Shown: positions 36,565-50,669 of the stretch, piece after piece
Layout: each line of letters starts with the position of its first letter
Position numbering within the stretch: the first letter of the stretch is position 1
Origin: Bifidobacterium moukalabense DSM 27321
Lineage (GTDB): Bacteria; Actinomycetota; Actinomycetes; Actinomycetales; Bifidobacteriaceae
Assembly: GCF_000522505.1 (NCBI RefSeq)
Contig: NZ_AZMV01000002.1
Span: 62,177-126,176 of the forward strand
Reading direction: 5' to 3'
DNA: 64,000 nucleotides
The notes under the pieces: generated by a model
What the model was told of the DNA's origin: nothing
The model's input: the letters and a program-made list of their open reading frames with translations, nothing else
Database searches by the model: none
Position numbers and translations under genes: made by a program

Positions 36565-37547
36565 TGAGATACCGGATTGACGAAATCATTTCATTCTGGA
36601 GGGAGGGACTGCGGTACCCGGGCCAGACCAACCGCGAATTGGATACATCCCTCCAACTACCCGTCGTCCTTGGATGCACGGCGGAGGGGCTCCCCTACGC
36701 TATGCTATTGACGGACAGCCGCCCGAAGGTCCCGAAAAGGATGGAGGCGATCGACGTGCGGGTGGGCAAACGTTCCGGTGCCGGGCCCTCCGAGGCATGG
36801 TCGCTGACGTTCATACTCCAAGATCAGAGTCTGGTGCATGCCTTCGCGGAGATCTGCCTCGCGTTCGCGGAACGCATCGCCGAGGCCTCTTCGAAAGATG
36901 CTGCGTTGAGACAAATCTACGTGACCGTCGACCAATGGCAGCGTCTGCTGAAGAGCGGAAGGGACGCGGATGTCGTCAGGATCCTGCGTGGAGCTTTCGG
37001 GGAGTTGGCTTCCATATTCGAAATCTCGGAACGTACAGGGAAGAGCATAGAGGATATATGCGCGTCATGGACCGGCCCCTATGAGAGACCCCAAGATTTC
37101 ATATTCCCGGATGACGGCAGTGCTTGGGAGGTCAAGACTGTCCGTCCAGCCGCTGAATGTATCAGGATATCCTCTCCGGAGCAGCTCGACACGTCAAGGT
37201 ACTCCATCAGCCTCATCGTCGTGGAGATGAAGGAGAACGCCGACGGATTGACTCTCCCGGCGCTTGTGGACGCCCTAAGGGGACAATCCTCAGATCCCTC
37301 CACGGTGACGGGGTATATCGATGACGGCCTGAGCAAACTGGGACTGAGCATTTATTCCGGCTTGGTCTCACAGACGACCTTCGAGATCAGCCGGATATCG
37401 GTCTACGCTGTCAGATCCGATTTCCCACGCATGGAAGCGAAGGACGTGCCGGAGAACGTGCTGGATCTGACGTACAGTCTCAACCGCGGCAGAATACGTC
37501 CGTTCATGCTCCACACAGGCGTCTTTCAGATCAAAGATTCGGAGTAA
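36564..37547 (+). CDS. PD-(D/E)XK nuclease-motif protein (DUF4420 type)
   Basis: A 327-residue protein, probably the cleaving subunit of the cassette. The nuclease signature can be read in order: Glu in GAFGELASIF near 147, Asp in RPQDFIFPDDG near 177, and WEVKT near 188-192 supplying the (D/E)XK. The following YSISLIVVEM and helical C-terminus fit the fold. It begins within the stop codon of the Z1 gene and ends within one base of the AIPR start, so all are translated from one message. The target sequence is presumably that of the convergent methyltransferase, by inference. Confidence 0.85.
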   Translation: MRYRIDEIISFWREGLRYPGQTNRELDTSLQLPVVLGCTAEGLPYAMLLTDSRPKVPKRMEAIDVRVGKRSGAGPSEAWSLTFILQDQSLVHAFAEICLAFAERIAEASSKDAALRQIYVTVDQWQRLLKSGRDADVVRILRGAFGELASIFEISERTGKSIEDICASWTGPYERPQDFIFPDDGSAWEVKTVRPAAECIRISSPEQLDTSRYSISLIVVEMKENADGLTLPALVDALRGQSSDPSTVTGYIDDGLSKLGLSIYSGLVSQTTFEISRISVYAVRSDFPRMEAKDVPENVLDLTYSLNRGRIRPFMLHTGVFQIKDSE

Positions 37548-39949
37548 TGATGCTTACCGTTGAAGAATACCGCCATGAGCTCTGGAGAGAAGTGACGGAG
37601 AGGGCCCAAGACCATGAGATATACGATCAGGAGGCCTTCTTCGAGACGACCTGCGAGATACTAAGGGACAGCGAGGCCATAACCGCGTACCATCCCGCGT
37701 ACACCCGTTACAGGATGGGAACGTCCCAAGCCCTCGCCATCGACGGATACGACCAAGATGCGTTCGAAATGGACGAGTCCATCGTGGTCATAGCCTGCGA
37801 CGACAAATTCACGCTGGACGAGGATGACACGTTACCGACCATCCAAAGCAACGAATGCAAGCGGTACTTCAATGCTATGCATCGTTTCGTCGCCTCGGCA
37901 TGGAACGGCACCTACCAAGCCCGTGCCGAGGAAAGCAGCGAGACCTTCGAGTTCGCCCAGTTCATACACGAGCATCGGACCTCAATAAGCCGTATCCGCC
38001 TGTACTTCATCACGGACCGCGAGTACACGGGCCGTGATGACTCGTCCAAAAGCCAGATCGATCGGTATACGAAGGACGGGGAGGATTACAAGGTCAGCTG
38101 GGAGACCCACATCTGGGACATACGGCGTCTGATGGAGTCCTCGCGCGCGGGACTCATCGAGCATACGTCGATAGTCCTCGAGAACGGGTTGCCCGCGGTC
38201 AAGGCCTCTGGCTACGACGAGAGCATGGATACGTATCTTCTGTTCGTCACCGGAAACATGCTGTCTAAATGGTATAGGAAATACGGTTCCAAACTCATGG
38301 AGGCCAACGTCCGCTCCTTCCTTTCGATGAGGGGAAAGGTCAACAAGGGCATCCGCCAGACATTGAATGAGAATCCGGACCGATTCGTCGCGTACAACAA
38401 TGGTCTGACCGCGACCGCCACCTGCGTCAAGCTCAACGAAAGGGGATGTATCACCCGGCTCGACGACCTGCAGATCGTCAACGGCGGGCAGACGACTGCG
38501 TCCATCTTCTACACGGAGCAGAAGGACAGGACCGATCTTTCCCGGGTCATCGTCCCTGTGAAGCTCGTCGTCGTGCATGAGAGCGTAGCAAGGGAACTGG
38601 TCCCGTACATCTCGCGCTTCACCAACAGCCAGAACAAGGTAGCGGAAGCGGATTTCTCGTCCAACAGCGAATACCAGGTGAAACTGGAGAGGCTTTCCCG
38701 GGCGACGCTCACTCCGCCTTTGCCCGGGGCGATCCAGACGCACTGGTATTACGAGCGTGCACGCGGACAGTACGAGAGCGAACGCGACCGATTAGACACC
38801 ACGGCCCGGAAATCTTTCGAAAGGGCGAATCCGAGCAAGCAGCGCATCAAGATGGTGGAGGCCCCCAAATATCTGATGTGCTGGGATCAGCAGCCTCAAG
38901 TCGCAAGTCTCGGCCTTCAGAAGTGCTTCGCCAAATTCGTTAATTCCCAGAAGGATGATGCGGCCTCGAACTTGGACGCCGACTTCTACAAGCGTCTGGT
39001 ATGCAAGAAGATTGTCTTCGATACCGTCTACAAGCATATCAAACACACGGACTGGTTCCTCGGCGCTTATCAGTCGAACATCGCGGAGTATGCCGTCGCG
39101 AAATATTCGCAGGATCTGAAGCGTGCGGGAACTGAATGCGACTTCTCCGCCATCTGGCGCAGACAGTCCATCGATCCGGAGATGCTGGGCTGTCTTATGA
39201 AAGCGGGACAACAGGCGAGCAAAGTGCTCAATGATCCGCGACGTCCGGTCCAGAACGTGTCCGAATGGGCGAAAAAGGACCAATGCTGGGCCAATCTGAA
39301 GAAGCACCCGTCCTGCTTAGATGCCGACCCGGTCGAACTCGCGGTAGAAAAACCGAGGCACGCGAGCCGGAGAAAGACGAATCCGTCCACAACTTCCGAC
39401 ATAGTCACGCCGCGGCATGGAGCCATGAACGACAGCCAGACGACTGTCGATGAGGAGCTCATTCATGATTGGAGGAAGCTGACCGCCGAATCCTGTCGCC
39501 GTCTTTACGACTTCGCCTCCGGAAAGGCGTTCCTGAGTCCCAAATCAGAAGCCTCACTCAGGGCTTTGATGGACGGACGTGACGACTCCATCAACGTGAA
39601 TTCGCTCAACTATCTTATCTCCTTGTGCGTCAAGGCAGGTTTCCCTTTAAGCTCCCTGTCCGGAAGGAACGACGAAGGACCTACCGACGGACAAGGCGTC
39701 TCCCCATCGTCCGACGTCCACAGGATGACCCACCGCGAATTCCTTCTGGCTATTCCGGAACAGAATTGGAGCACCATCATCGACTGGGGCAGGAGTCATT
39801 ACCTGATATCCGACGATACGATGGCTGAGCTCGCGAAGCTCAGCCGTGGAGGTTCCCTTTCCGACCAGGAAATAGATTCCCTGTGGCAGCTGCGGGAAAG
39901 AATAGTCAGGAACGGTTTCCCAAGGTCCGTGTTCGCGCCGCGAGCGTGA
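37547..39949 (+). CDS. AIPR family protein (abortive infection phage resistance)
   Basis: An 800-residue protein whose central part matches the AIPR family: DRFVAYNNGLTATA near 280, LQIVNGGQTTASIFYTEQ near 308-325, and YISRFTNSQNKVAEADFSSNSEYQVKLE near 350. The C-terminal 200 residues are less conserved, with two similar short modules (LTAESCRRLYDFASGKA and IPEQNWSTIIDWGRSHY) that may be repeats. The start overlaps the stop of the nuclease gene. AIPR proteins occur in abortive-infection and restriction loci; the molecular activity is not established. It converges with the methyltransferase, leaving six bases between stop codons. Confidence 0.88.
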   Translation: MMLTVEEYRHELWREVTERAQDHEIYDQEAFFETTCEILRDSEAITAYHPAYTRYRMGTSQALAIDGYDQDAFEMDESIVVIACDDKFTLDEDDTLPTIQSNECKRYFNAMHRFVASAWNGTYQARAEESSETFEFAQFIHEHRTSISRIRLYFITDREYTGRDDSSKSQIDRYTKDGEDYKVSWETHIWDIRRLMESSRAGLIEHTSIVLENGLPAVKASGYDESMDTYLLFVTGNMLSKWYRKYGSKLMEANVRSFLSMRGKVNKGIRQTLNENPDRFVAYNNGLTATATCVKLNERGCITRLDDLQIVNGGQTTASIFYTEQKDRTDLSRVIVPVKLVVVHESVARELVPYISRFTNSQNKVAEADFSSNSEYQVKLERLSRATLTPPLPGAIQTHWYYERARGQYESERDRLDTTARKSFERANPSKQRIKMVEAPKYLMCWDQQPQVASLGLQKCFAKFVNSQKDDAASNLDADFYKRLVCKKIVFDTVYKHIKHTDWFLGAYQSNIAEYAVAKYSQDLKRAGTECDFSAIWRRQSIDPEMLGCLMKAGQQASKVLNDPRRPVQNVSEWAKKDQCWANLKKHPSCLDADPVELAVEKPRHASRRKTNPSTTSDIVTPRHGAMNDSQTTVDEELIHDWRKLTAESCRRLYDFASGKAFLSPKSEASLRALMDGRDDSINVNSLNYLISLCVKAGFPLSSLSGRNDEGPTDGQGVSPSSDVHRMTHREFLLAIPEQNWSTIIDWGRSHYLISDDTMAELAKLSRGGSLSDQEIDSLWQLRERIVRNGFPRSVFAPRA

Positions 39950-39955
39950 GCACGG

Positions 39956-41494
39956 TTATCGGAGGAACGCGCGCGCGGGCCTGTCCATCCAGTCCGCGAT
40001 GATGACCGCTATCTGCTGAGCGAGCAGCGGAGGCACCGCGTTGCCGACTTGGCGGTACTGGTCGGTCCGGTTTCCCTCGAAAAAGTAATCGTCGGGGAAA
40101 GTCTGCAATCGTGCTGCCTCCCTGACTGTCAGGCTACGGCACTGCCTCGGATCGGGATGGATGAAATAGTGTCCGTCCTTGGCTATATGTGATGTCACCG
40201 TCGTCGAGGGATGGTTTGCCAGCTGCACATGGAAACGGTCCGGAAAGACTATCTCCTTCCCCTCCAGCACGCCTTGGACGTTCCGGTGATTTGGGAGCAG
40301 TGCTTTCGGGAAATTGTAGAGCTTCGCGCAATAGCCATTGTGTTTGGCGAACGCGGCACAGAAAAGATAACGGTCCAGATCGGAGCTCATATGGTTTCTC
40401 GACGTGTCCTCCGGAAGGATCCTGTTTTTCCCAAGATGGCAGCGGTACCAAGCGAACAACGGATTACCGGGTTCGTTTTCCCTCACATGGGCGCCTGACT
40501 GCGATTGAGGCAGCCGTCTCGCGGCCACGATGTCCCCCAACTCCGCCGAGAGCACACTGCCCTCAGGGGTCCGAAGGAGTCTTTCCGCTGCGGTCGAAAT
40601 GTAATCGGCCCAATCCATATCCGCATGGGCCCTCGCGGAGAACCCGCTACGGAGGGCGGGCATGTTCCCGAGAACCTGTCCCACAGTCACTTTCTCCCTC
40701 TTCCGCAGGATCTTGGGCACCGGATGCTCAATATCGTTCCGCGTACCCAGAAGGATGACCCTGTGCCGAGCTTGGGGAATCCCATATTCATCGGCATGGA
40801 CGATGTAGTCGTGAGGATTACCGGGTTCGTTTGTCACCAACGAATGAAGCGTATACTTTTTATCCTGCATATCCTCACGGATATGGCCAAAGACGCCTTG
40901 TCCATAGTTACGCGCGGATAGTAGTCCCTTCACGTTCTCCATCGCGAAGGCGGCTGGACGCAACTTCTCGATAAATCTGAGATAGCACTTATATAGGGTC
41001 TGCTTCTCATCTCGTTCCAAATCATCCTTTTGATGCGTACGCCTTGCTCTGCCGGCGAGGGAATACGCTTGGCATGGAGGGCCGCCGATCAATACGAAAT
41101 CCTTTACGTCGTATTCCGCGTAGTGCTTCTCGAGCCTTTGCTGGGCCATTGTGACGTATGTATCGTCGTCCACGACCAATTTACCCTGCACCGCTTCGAT
41201 GTCGGCCGCTTTCCATTCATCCGGATATACGTCCCGGAGCGTCTGCATATTCTCTTTGGTTGGGGAGGAGATATAGGCGATATACTCATCGGGCAGTAGA
41301 CCGTTCTTCATGATGGATCGTGCGAAAGAGCGAAGCCGCAAGGTCGCGTGCGCGGTCCTCTCCATCTCGACCGACATGACCACCTTGAAAACAGGTTTCC
41401 CGTTTTCATCGAGAATGGTGCTGAATCCCTCGCCCAAACCGCCAGGACCGGCGAATAGGTCAATGACCGGTATTGGCTTCCACTGAGCACTCAC
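39956..41494 (-). CDS. C5-cytosine DNA methyltransferase
   Basis: A 512-residue modification enzyme. Motif I is VIDLFAGPGGLGEGF, motif IV GGPPCQAYSLAGRAR near 137-151 (catalytic Cys), motif VI MENVKG near 186, motif VIII QARHRVILLG near 241, and motif X YRQVGNAVPPLLAQQIA near 483. The region between motifs VIII and IX, about 150 residues, is the target recognition domain. The start is GTG 41494, six bases after GGGGAG. It faces the four-gene operon and must protect host DNA from it. A TTCCAT-AA-ATGGAA palindrome overlaps its promoter. The recognition sequence cannot be read from the protein. Confidence 0.94.
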   Translation of the reverse strand: MSAQWKPIPVIDLFAGPGGLGEGFSTILDENGKPVFKVVMSVEMERTAHATLRLRSFARSIMKNGLLPDEYIAYISSPTKENMQTLRDVYPDEWKAADIEAVQGKLVVDDDTYVTMAQQRLEKHYAEYDVKDFVLIGGPPCQAYSLAGRARRTHQKDDLERDEKQTLYKCYLRFIEKLRPAAFAMENVKGLLSARNYGQGVFGHIREDMQDKKYTLHSLVTNEPGNPHDYIVHADEYGIPQARHRVILLGTRNDIEHPVPKILRKREKVTVGQVLGNMPALRSGFSARAHADMDWADYISTAAERLLRTPEGSVLSAELGDIVAARRLPQSQSGAHVRENEPGNPLFAWYRCHLGKNRILPEDTSRNHMSSDLDRYLFCAAFAKHNGYCAKLYNFPKALLPNHRNVQGVLEGKEIVFPDRFHVQLANHPSTTVTSHIAKDGHYFIHPDPRQCRSLTVREAARLQTFPDDYFFEGNRTDQYRQVGNAVPPLLAQQIAVIIADWMDRPARAFLR

Positions 41495-41551
41495 AATGCA
41501 CTCCCCTATTATGTCGGCGGTAGGTTCAAACTTTTAGTGTATAATATAACC

Positions 41552-41565
41552 TTCCATAAATGGAA
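41552..41565. promoter_or_regulatory. Perfect palindrome in the methyltransferase promoter
   Basis: TTCCATAAATGGAA is a 14-base perfect palindrome about 60 bases upstream of the methyltransferase start. On the minus strand TTTCCA and, 17 bases on, TATACA make a plausible promoter, so the palindrome overlaps the -35 box. It is a candidate autoregulatory or controller site. Confidence 0.5.
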
Positions 41566-41624
41566 ACTGGGACCAATCATTAGATATGGACAGCCAAGTT
41601 TCAAGGGGATCTACACTTTCACGA

Positions 41625-41640
41625 CCCCACGGATGTGGGG
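41625..41640. other. Isolated CCCCAC-GGAT-GTGGGG hairpin
   Basis: A 6-bp GC-rich stem followed by GGATCCAC, lying between the methyltransferase promoter and the rRNA terminator. The shape recalls a single type I-E CRISPR repeat, but only one copy exists and there are no cas genes. It could equally be a simple hairpin. Confidence 0.3.
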
Positions 41641-41706
41641 GATCCACAAGAAGCCCCTCTGGCAGGAGTCTACGGAAAAAACGACGACGGGAACGGAACA
41701 GGAATA

Positions 41707-41760
41707 AAAAATGGACCCCTTCCCCGGGAGCCCGACAGGCTCGACCGGGGAAGGGGTCCC
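41707..41760 (-). terminator. rRNA operon terminator
   Basis: On the minus strand GGACCCCTTCCCCGG (41760-41746) pairs over 15 bases with CCGGGGAAGGGGTCC (41728-41714) around a 17-base loop, followed by A and six T. It ends the 16S-23S-5S transcript 11 bases past the 5S gene. Confidence 0.92.
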
Positions 41761-41771
41761 AACGGTTGGAT

Positions 41772-41887
41772 GCGGCGGCGCGTTACTCTCCCACACCCTC
41801 CCGGGTGCAGTACCATCACCGTGCCAGGCCTTAGCTTCCGGGTTCGGAAAGGGACCGGGCGTCACACCTGGGCCATGGCCACCGCAA
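41772..41887 (-). rRNA. 5S ribosomal RNA (rRNA operon)
   Basis: Last gene of the operon. The core matches the orphan copy at 18002, and the terminal helix GCGGTGGC/GCCGCCGC closes it. About 220 bases separate it from 23S; I see no tRNA in that spacer. Ends are accurate to a few bases. Confidence 0.93.
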
Positions 41888-42110
41888 GACCAAAAACAAC
41901 GGAACAGGAAACCATCACGGAAACCGTTCCGGCATACGCTCCAACCCCGCACGGGACTGGAACCCGTGGCGGTTTGGGAACCGGCTAGTAGACGCGAGGC
42001 AAAGCCCATCGTTTTATCGTATTCGTGACCAATTCCGGCGCTATTGTCGCCTGGAACGATCCCGCAGCAGGAAAGACGCGGACCCGACCCAACCACAGGG
42101 GTCGGGACGT

Positions 42111-47178
<5,068 letters not shown>

Positions 47179-48191
47179 AAACCTTCATGAAGAGAACCAA
47201 ACAATGACCCTCAAAAACAAAGAAAATCGACATCGCCTTATCAGGAAAGGCGCATCGCACGAAAACCCCGTCCCGTTCGACCGGTCTCCCGGCACCCGCG
47301 CAACGCGCGGGCCGTAGGACGGACTGGCAATCATTTGACCATAAAGAAGTAGTACAGATACGCTCTTGAGTTCTCAAACCACCACCGCACGCCCCGCGCG
47401 CACCCGGAAGGAACCCTCCCGGACCGCCCGCCGAGCGGCAGCAAGGGATAAACATACACGACCCGGCCGCCCCACGCAACCCCGCCCCACACCGACCGGG
47501 CCAAAACCATTGCGAACACACGCCTCAACCGGCGTGTCGCAAACACGGGCAAACCCCACCCAAAACCCGCCCGCACGGCCGGACAACACCACCGGAACCC
47601 CACGGGACGGCGGGCGCACCGCCCAAAACCGGACCCCCAACGGCGTGTCGCACACGCCACGGGACAGGGACGCCCACGGACGGACGACACCCACCGGCAT
47701 GCCATCCCGCCACGCACGGAGACACGGCAACCCACACGCACCACGCAGGAGCCGCCGTGCCGTAGAACGCGCCTGTATGCTTGCTTTCCGCAACGCCCAC
47801 GCACCACGCAGGAGCCGTGGATACGGTGAAGCACGCAGGCAAGAGAACCCTGCACACGGGCCACGGCCATCTCCCAATCAGACCGACATCCACCGACCGC
47901 CTCATCGAAGAGCAGGAACTGAAGTGGACGCACGAATCACGACGACAGCGGCGAACGGGGGCATCATTGGCCGCATCCGGCCCTTATAGACCACGATTCT
48001 CAGGAAGTACTCAGACTTCATGCAGGGGTATAACAGTATTGCGCAAGAAAACATACACGTAGTATGACCATCATGTTGGTACGGGACGCAACCGTGCGCT
48101 TTGGGCTTGCCTTGCTGGAGCGCGCGTCCCGGCCAACGTCGACGTCGGCATGCCGCTGGCGCAACAACACAGAGAACTGGAGAAGTACCGC
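47179..48191. promoter_or_regulatory. rRNA leader and promoter region, with short repeats
   Basis: About 1 kb between the start of 16S and the divergent ABC permease; I find no convincing gene. It contains the spacer-like element at 47371-47387. It also has two copies of GGCGTGTCGCA (near 47530 and 47640) and a 20-base direct repeat CACGCACCACGCAGGAGCCG at 47735-47754 and 47798-47817. The repeats suggest multiple upstream promoter or binding sites for the operon. Exact promoters could not be fixed. Confidence 0.55.
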
Positions 48192-49517
48192 ATGTTCGTT
48201 CTCAAGAACGCATGGGCCGCACTCGGACGCCGCAAATGGCGTACGGTGCTCATCGCCCTCATAGCACTGCTGGTGTCGTTCTCGGCAGCCGTGGACCTAG
48301 CGGTCCTACGCTCCGATGACACAGCCAATAATGAAACATACCAGTCGCAGAAAGCTTCGGCGGTGATTCGGCCGAACGCGCAAATCAAAGCCAAACGCGA
48401 CGGCGCTGACTCCAGCTATACCGACAACTATCTGACTTGGGCCAAGTACAGCGAATATGCAACCGCCGTACAGAACAAAAGCCTGACCTTCGAATACACG
48501 CTTGCCACTTCGGTACCGGTACGTCAGAGCAAATCGTTGACGGCAATCGCCGCGAAGACCGACACCAGCGAGGACAAGACCGGCGGCAATCTGACGCTAC
48601 AGGCGTTCTACACCTTGGATGCGGCAAAGCTCAACGAATACGGCACCTATAAGGTGACCGAAGGTAAGCATCTGAGCTACAAGACTCAGGGCGACGGTGC
48701 ACTGATCTCCCAGGCACTGGCCAAAAAGAACAATCTCAAGGTCGGAGACAAAATCACCGTCGGCAATCCGACCGACGCCTCCGAAACCTACACGTTCACC
48801 GTTCGCGGCATCTACGAGTACACCGATGCGGCGCCGTCCGGCTTCGGTTCCAACGCCAAGTACGCCAAAGACAATCGTGAAAACGTGATCTACACCTCGT
48901 ATCTCACGTTCGCCAAGGACGGTCTGGACAACACGGACGCCAAGGGCTGGGCCAAGCCGGACCTGAACATCATTTTCACGCTGAGCAATCCGAGCGATTA
49001 CAACACATTCGTCAAGCTGGTGAAGAAGGCCAAACTCGACACCAAGACGTATGAGATCACCTCGCCGTCACTTACCTCGTACAAGCAGTCCATCGCAAAG
49101 CTGGACTCCACCGCCGCCATCGTACGCAAGGCGCTGCCGGCAATGCTGATCGGCGGCGGACTGGTGCTGCTTGCGCTGATTCTATGGGCTGCGATCGCCG
49201 GCCGCCGAGACGAAATCGGCATGGCCATGGTGACGGGCGTATCCAAGGGACGCCTGGGATGGCAGTTCATGCTGGAGACCTTCATGATGACCGTTCCGGC
49301 CTGGGCGATCGGTTTGATTGCGGGGGCGCTGCTCGCCAAACCGCTGGGCACCGCGTGGGCAGGTGGCCATACAGTGGCGATCACATCCGCCTCGGTGTGG
49401 AACGTGATCTGGTGCGGTGTGGGCGTGTGCTTGGCGCTGGGCATCATCGCACTGATCCGCGTGCTGTGCTTCAACCTGAATCAACTATTTGAAAACCGCT
49501 CGGAGGTGAAGGCATGA
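48192..49517 (+). CDS. ABC transporter permease (FtsX/MacB family)
   Basis: A 441-residue permease. It has an N-terminal helix (VLIALIALLVSFSAAVDLA near 15-33) and a long extracytoplasmic MacB-like domain (about 40-315). Three helices follow (LPAMLIGGGLVLLALILWAAIAG, FMMTVPAWAIGLIAGALLA, IWCGVGVCLALGIIALIRVL). DEIGMAMVTGVSKGRL is the cytoplasmic FtsX signature after helix 2. ATG 48192 has GGAG nine bases upstream; ATG 48150 (MPLAQQHRELEKYR) would add 14 plausible residues. It overlaps the ATPase gene by ATGA. Such systems act in export, mechanotransmission or peptide resistance; the substrate is unknown. Confidence 0.86.
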   Translation: MFVLKNAWAALGRRKWRTVLIALIALLVSFSAAVDLAVLRSDDTANNETYQSQKASAVIRPNAQIKAKRDGADSSYTDNYLTWAKYSEYATAVQNKSLTFEYTLATSVPVRQSKSLTAIAAKTDTSEDKTGGNLTLQAFYTLDAAKLNEYGTYKVTEGKHLSYKTQGDGALISQALAKKNNLKVGDKITVGNPTDASETYTFTVRGIYEYTDAAPSGFGSNAKYAKDNRENVIYTSYLTFAKDGLDNTDAKGWAKPDLNIIFTLSNPSDYNTFVKLVKKAKLDTKTYEITSPSLTSYKQSIAKLDSTAAIVRKALPAMLIGGGLVLLALILWAAIAGRRDEIGMAMVTGVSKGRLGWQFMLETFMMTVPAWAIGLIAGALLAKPLGTAWAGGHTVAITSASVWNVIWCGVGVCLALGIIALIRVLCFNLNQLFENRSEVKA

Positions 49518-50623
49518 GCGACAAGGACAACGAACTCAACGACAAGCTCGACGAAACCGCGGTCGAAAAGGATGACGTCGAAACGGACGCAACTGAAACG
49601 GACGTAACGTCAGACGCCGTCGTCGAGGCATCCACCGACGACGCGACCGATGTCGACGTGGCATCCATCGATTTCGACGTCGTCTATGACGATGACGACG
49701 AAAGCGACACCGCGCCCGTCGCCGAATCCTCCGAGACCGCAGATGCGCAGTCCGCCGCGGAGCAAAGCGACGAAGGGGCCGATTCGGACATCGTCACAGA
49801 CAACGCGGATCATGTGAACGAGACGCTGGCATTGCGTAAGACCGACGACACCGAATCGTTGGACGCGCGTGCGACCGCGGCATCCGACTCCGCGACGAGC
49901 GTGTCCTCACGGCTGGATCGTGAAATCAAGCGCTCCAAGAAGAAAGACACCTTCTTCCTGAAGTCGAATCCGACATTCGCGCTCAATCGCGTGACGGTGA
50001 CGAATCGCAAGACGGGACGTAACATTCTTGACGACCTGTCACTCGCATTCCAGTCCGGTGCAACCTATGCCGTGCTGGTGGATGCCGAAGACAACGAGCA
50101 GCACCAGGCGTTGCTTGCCACAATGGTGGGCATGATCCGTCCGGATCGCGGCAACGTGATGAACAAAAGCGCCAATCTGAACGAGGTGGAGCCGCTTGAC
50201 GTGCTCGGACATCGTATCGGCTTCATTCCGCAACGTTTTGCCGTGCGTGGTGATCTCGACGCGGAGGGCAACATCCTCTACGCAATGGACGCTTCGAACC
50301 GCAACTTCCTCAGGCCGAAGCCGGTGATCGCACGCGAACTGCTCAAGCGGGTCGGCTTCACCGAGGCGACCTCCGGCCTGCCGATCGGCAAGCTGAGCGA
50401 GCTCGACCAGCGTCGCGTGGCGATAGCGCGCGCCCTGTGCTGCGAAGCCGAGGTGATCATCGCCGACGAGCCGACCGCCGGACTGGACCGTGACGACGCC
50501 ACCGAGGTGCTGGCGTTGCTGGGCAAGTTCAAGCGTGATGCGGATCGCAAGCGTGCAATCATCGTGGTGACCGTCAATCCCGAAATCTCCGACGCGATGG
50601 AGCATAGCGTGGAACTTGAGTAG
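49514..50623 (+). CDS. ABC transporter ATP-binding protein, degenerate, with acidic N-terminal extension
   Basis: A 369-residue partner of the FtsX-like permease. Residues 1-140 are a low-complexity Asp/Glu/Thr/Ser/Ala region, probably disordered. The ABC domain starts near FALNRVTVTNRKTGRNILDDLSLAF. Where Walker A (GxxGxGKS/T) belongs, it has LVDAEDNEQHQALL near 187, with no glycine-lysine P-loop. The signature is KLSELDQRRVAIARAL (296) rather than LSGGQ. Walker B VIIADEPTAGLD (316) is perfect. The H-loop position reads VTVNP, without histidine. It may be a non-hydrolysing or structural subunit. The frame is uninterrupted and the codon use is normal, so it is not obviously a decaying gene. 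Confidence 0.85.
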   Translation: MSDKDNELNDKLDETAVEKDDVETDATETDVTSDAVVEASTDDATDVDVASIDFDVVYDDDDESDTAPVAESSETADAQSAAEQSDEGADSDIVTDNADHVNETLALRKTDDTESLDARATAASDSATSVSSRLDREIKRSKKKDTFFLKSNPTFALNRVTVTNRKTGRNILDDLSLAFQSGATYAVLVDAEDNEQHQALLATMVGMIRPDRGNVMNKSANLNEVEPLDVLGHRIGFIPQRFAVRGDLDAEGNILYAMDASNRNFLRPKPVIARELLKRVGFTEATSGLPIGKLSELDQRRVAIARALCCEAEVIIADEPTAGLDRDDATEVLALLGKFKRDADRKRAIIVVTVNPEISDAMEHSVELE

Positions 50624-50669
50624 GTGTCTCTCCGGCCTATGGCATCCGTCTTATGCGTGACGGATGAAT

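Noticed and set aside
41600..41700. CRISPR array
   Set aside because: Only one repeat-like hairpin, no second copy or spacer and no cas genes; reported only as a low-interest observation.
47331..47933. Open frames of up to 207 codons in the rRNA upstream region
   Set aside because: Low-complexity Arg/Pro/Thr or Arg/Gly/Val composition, overlapping frames on both strands and internal DNA repeats; no homology-like motifs.
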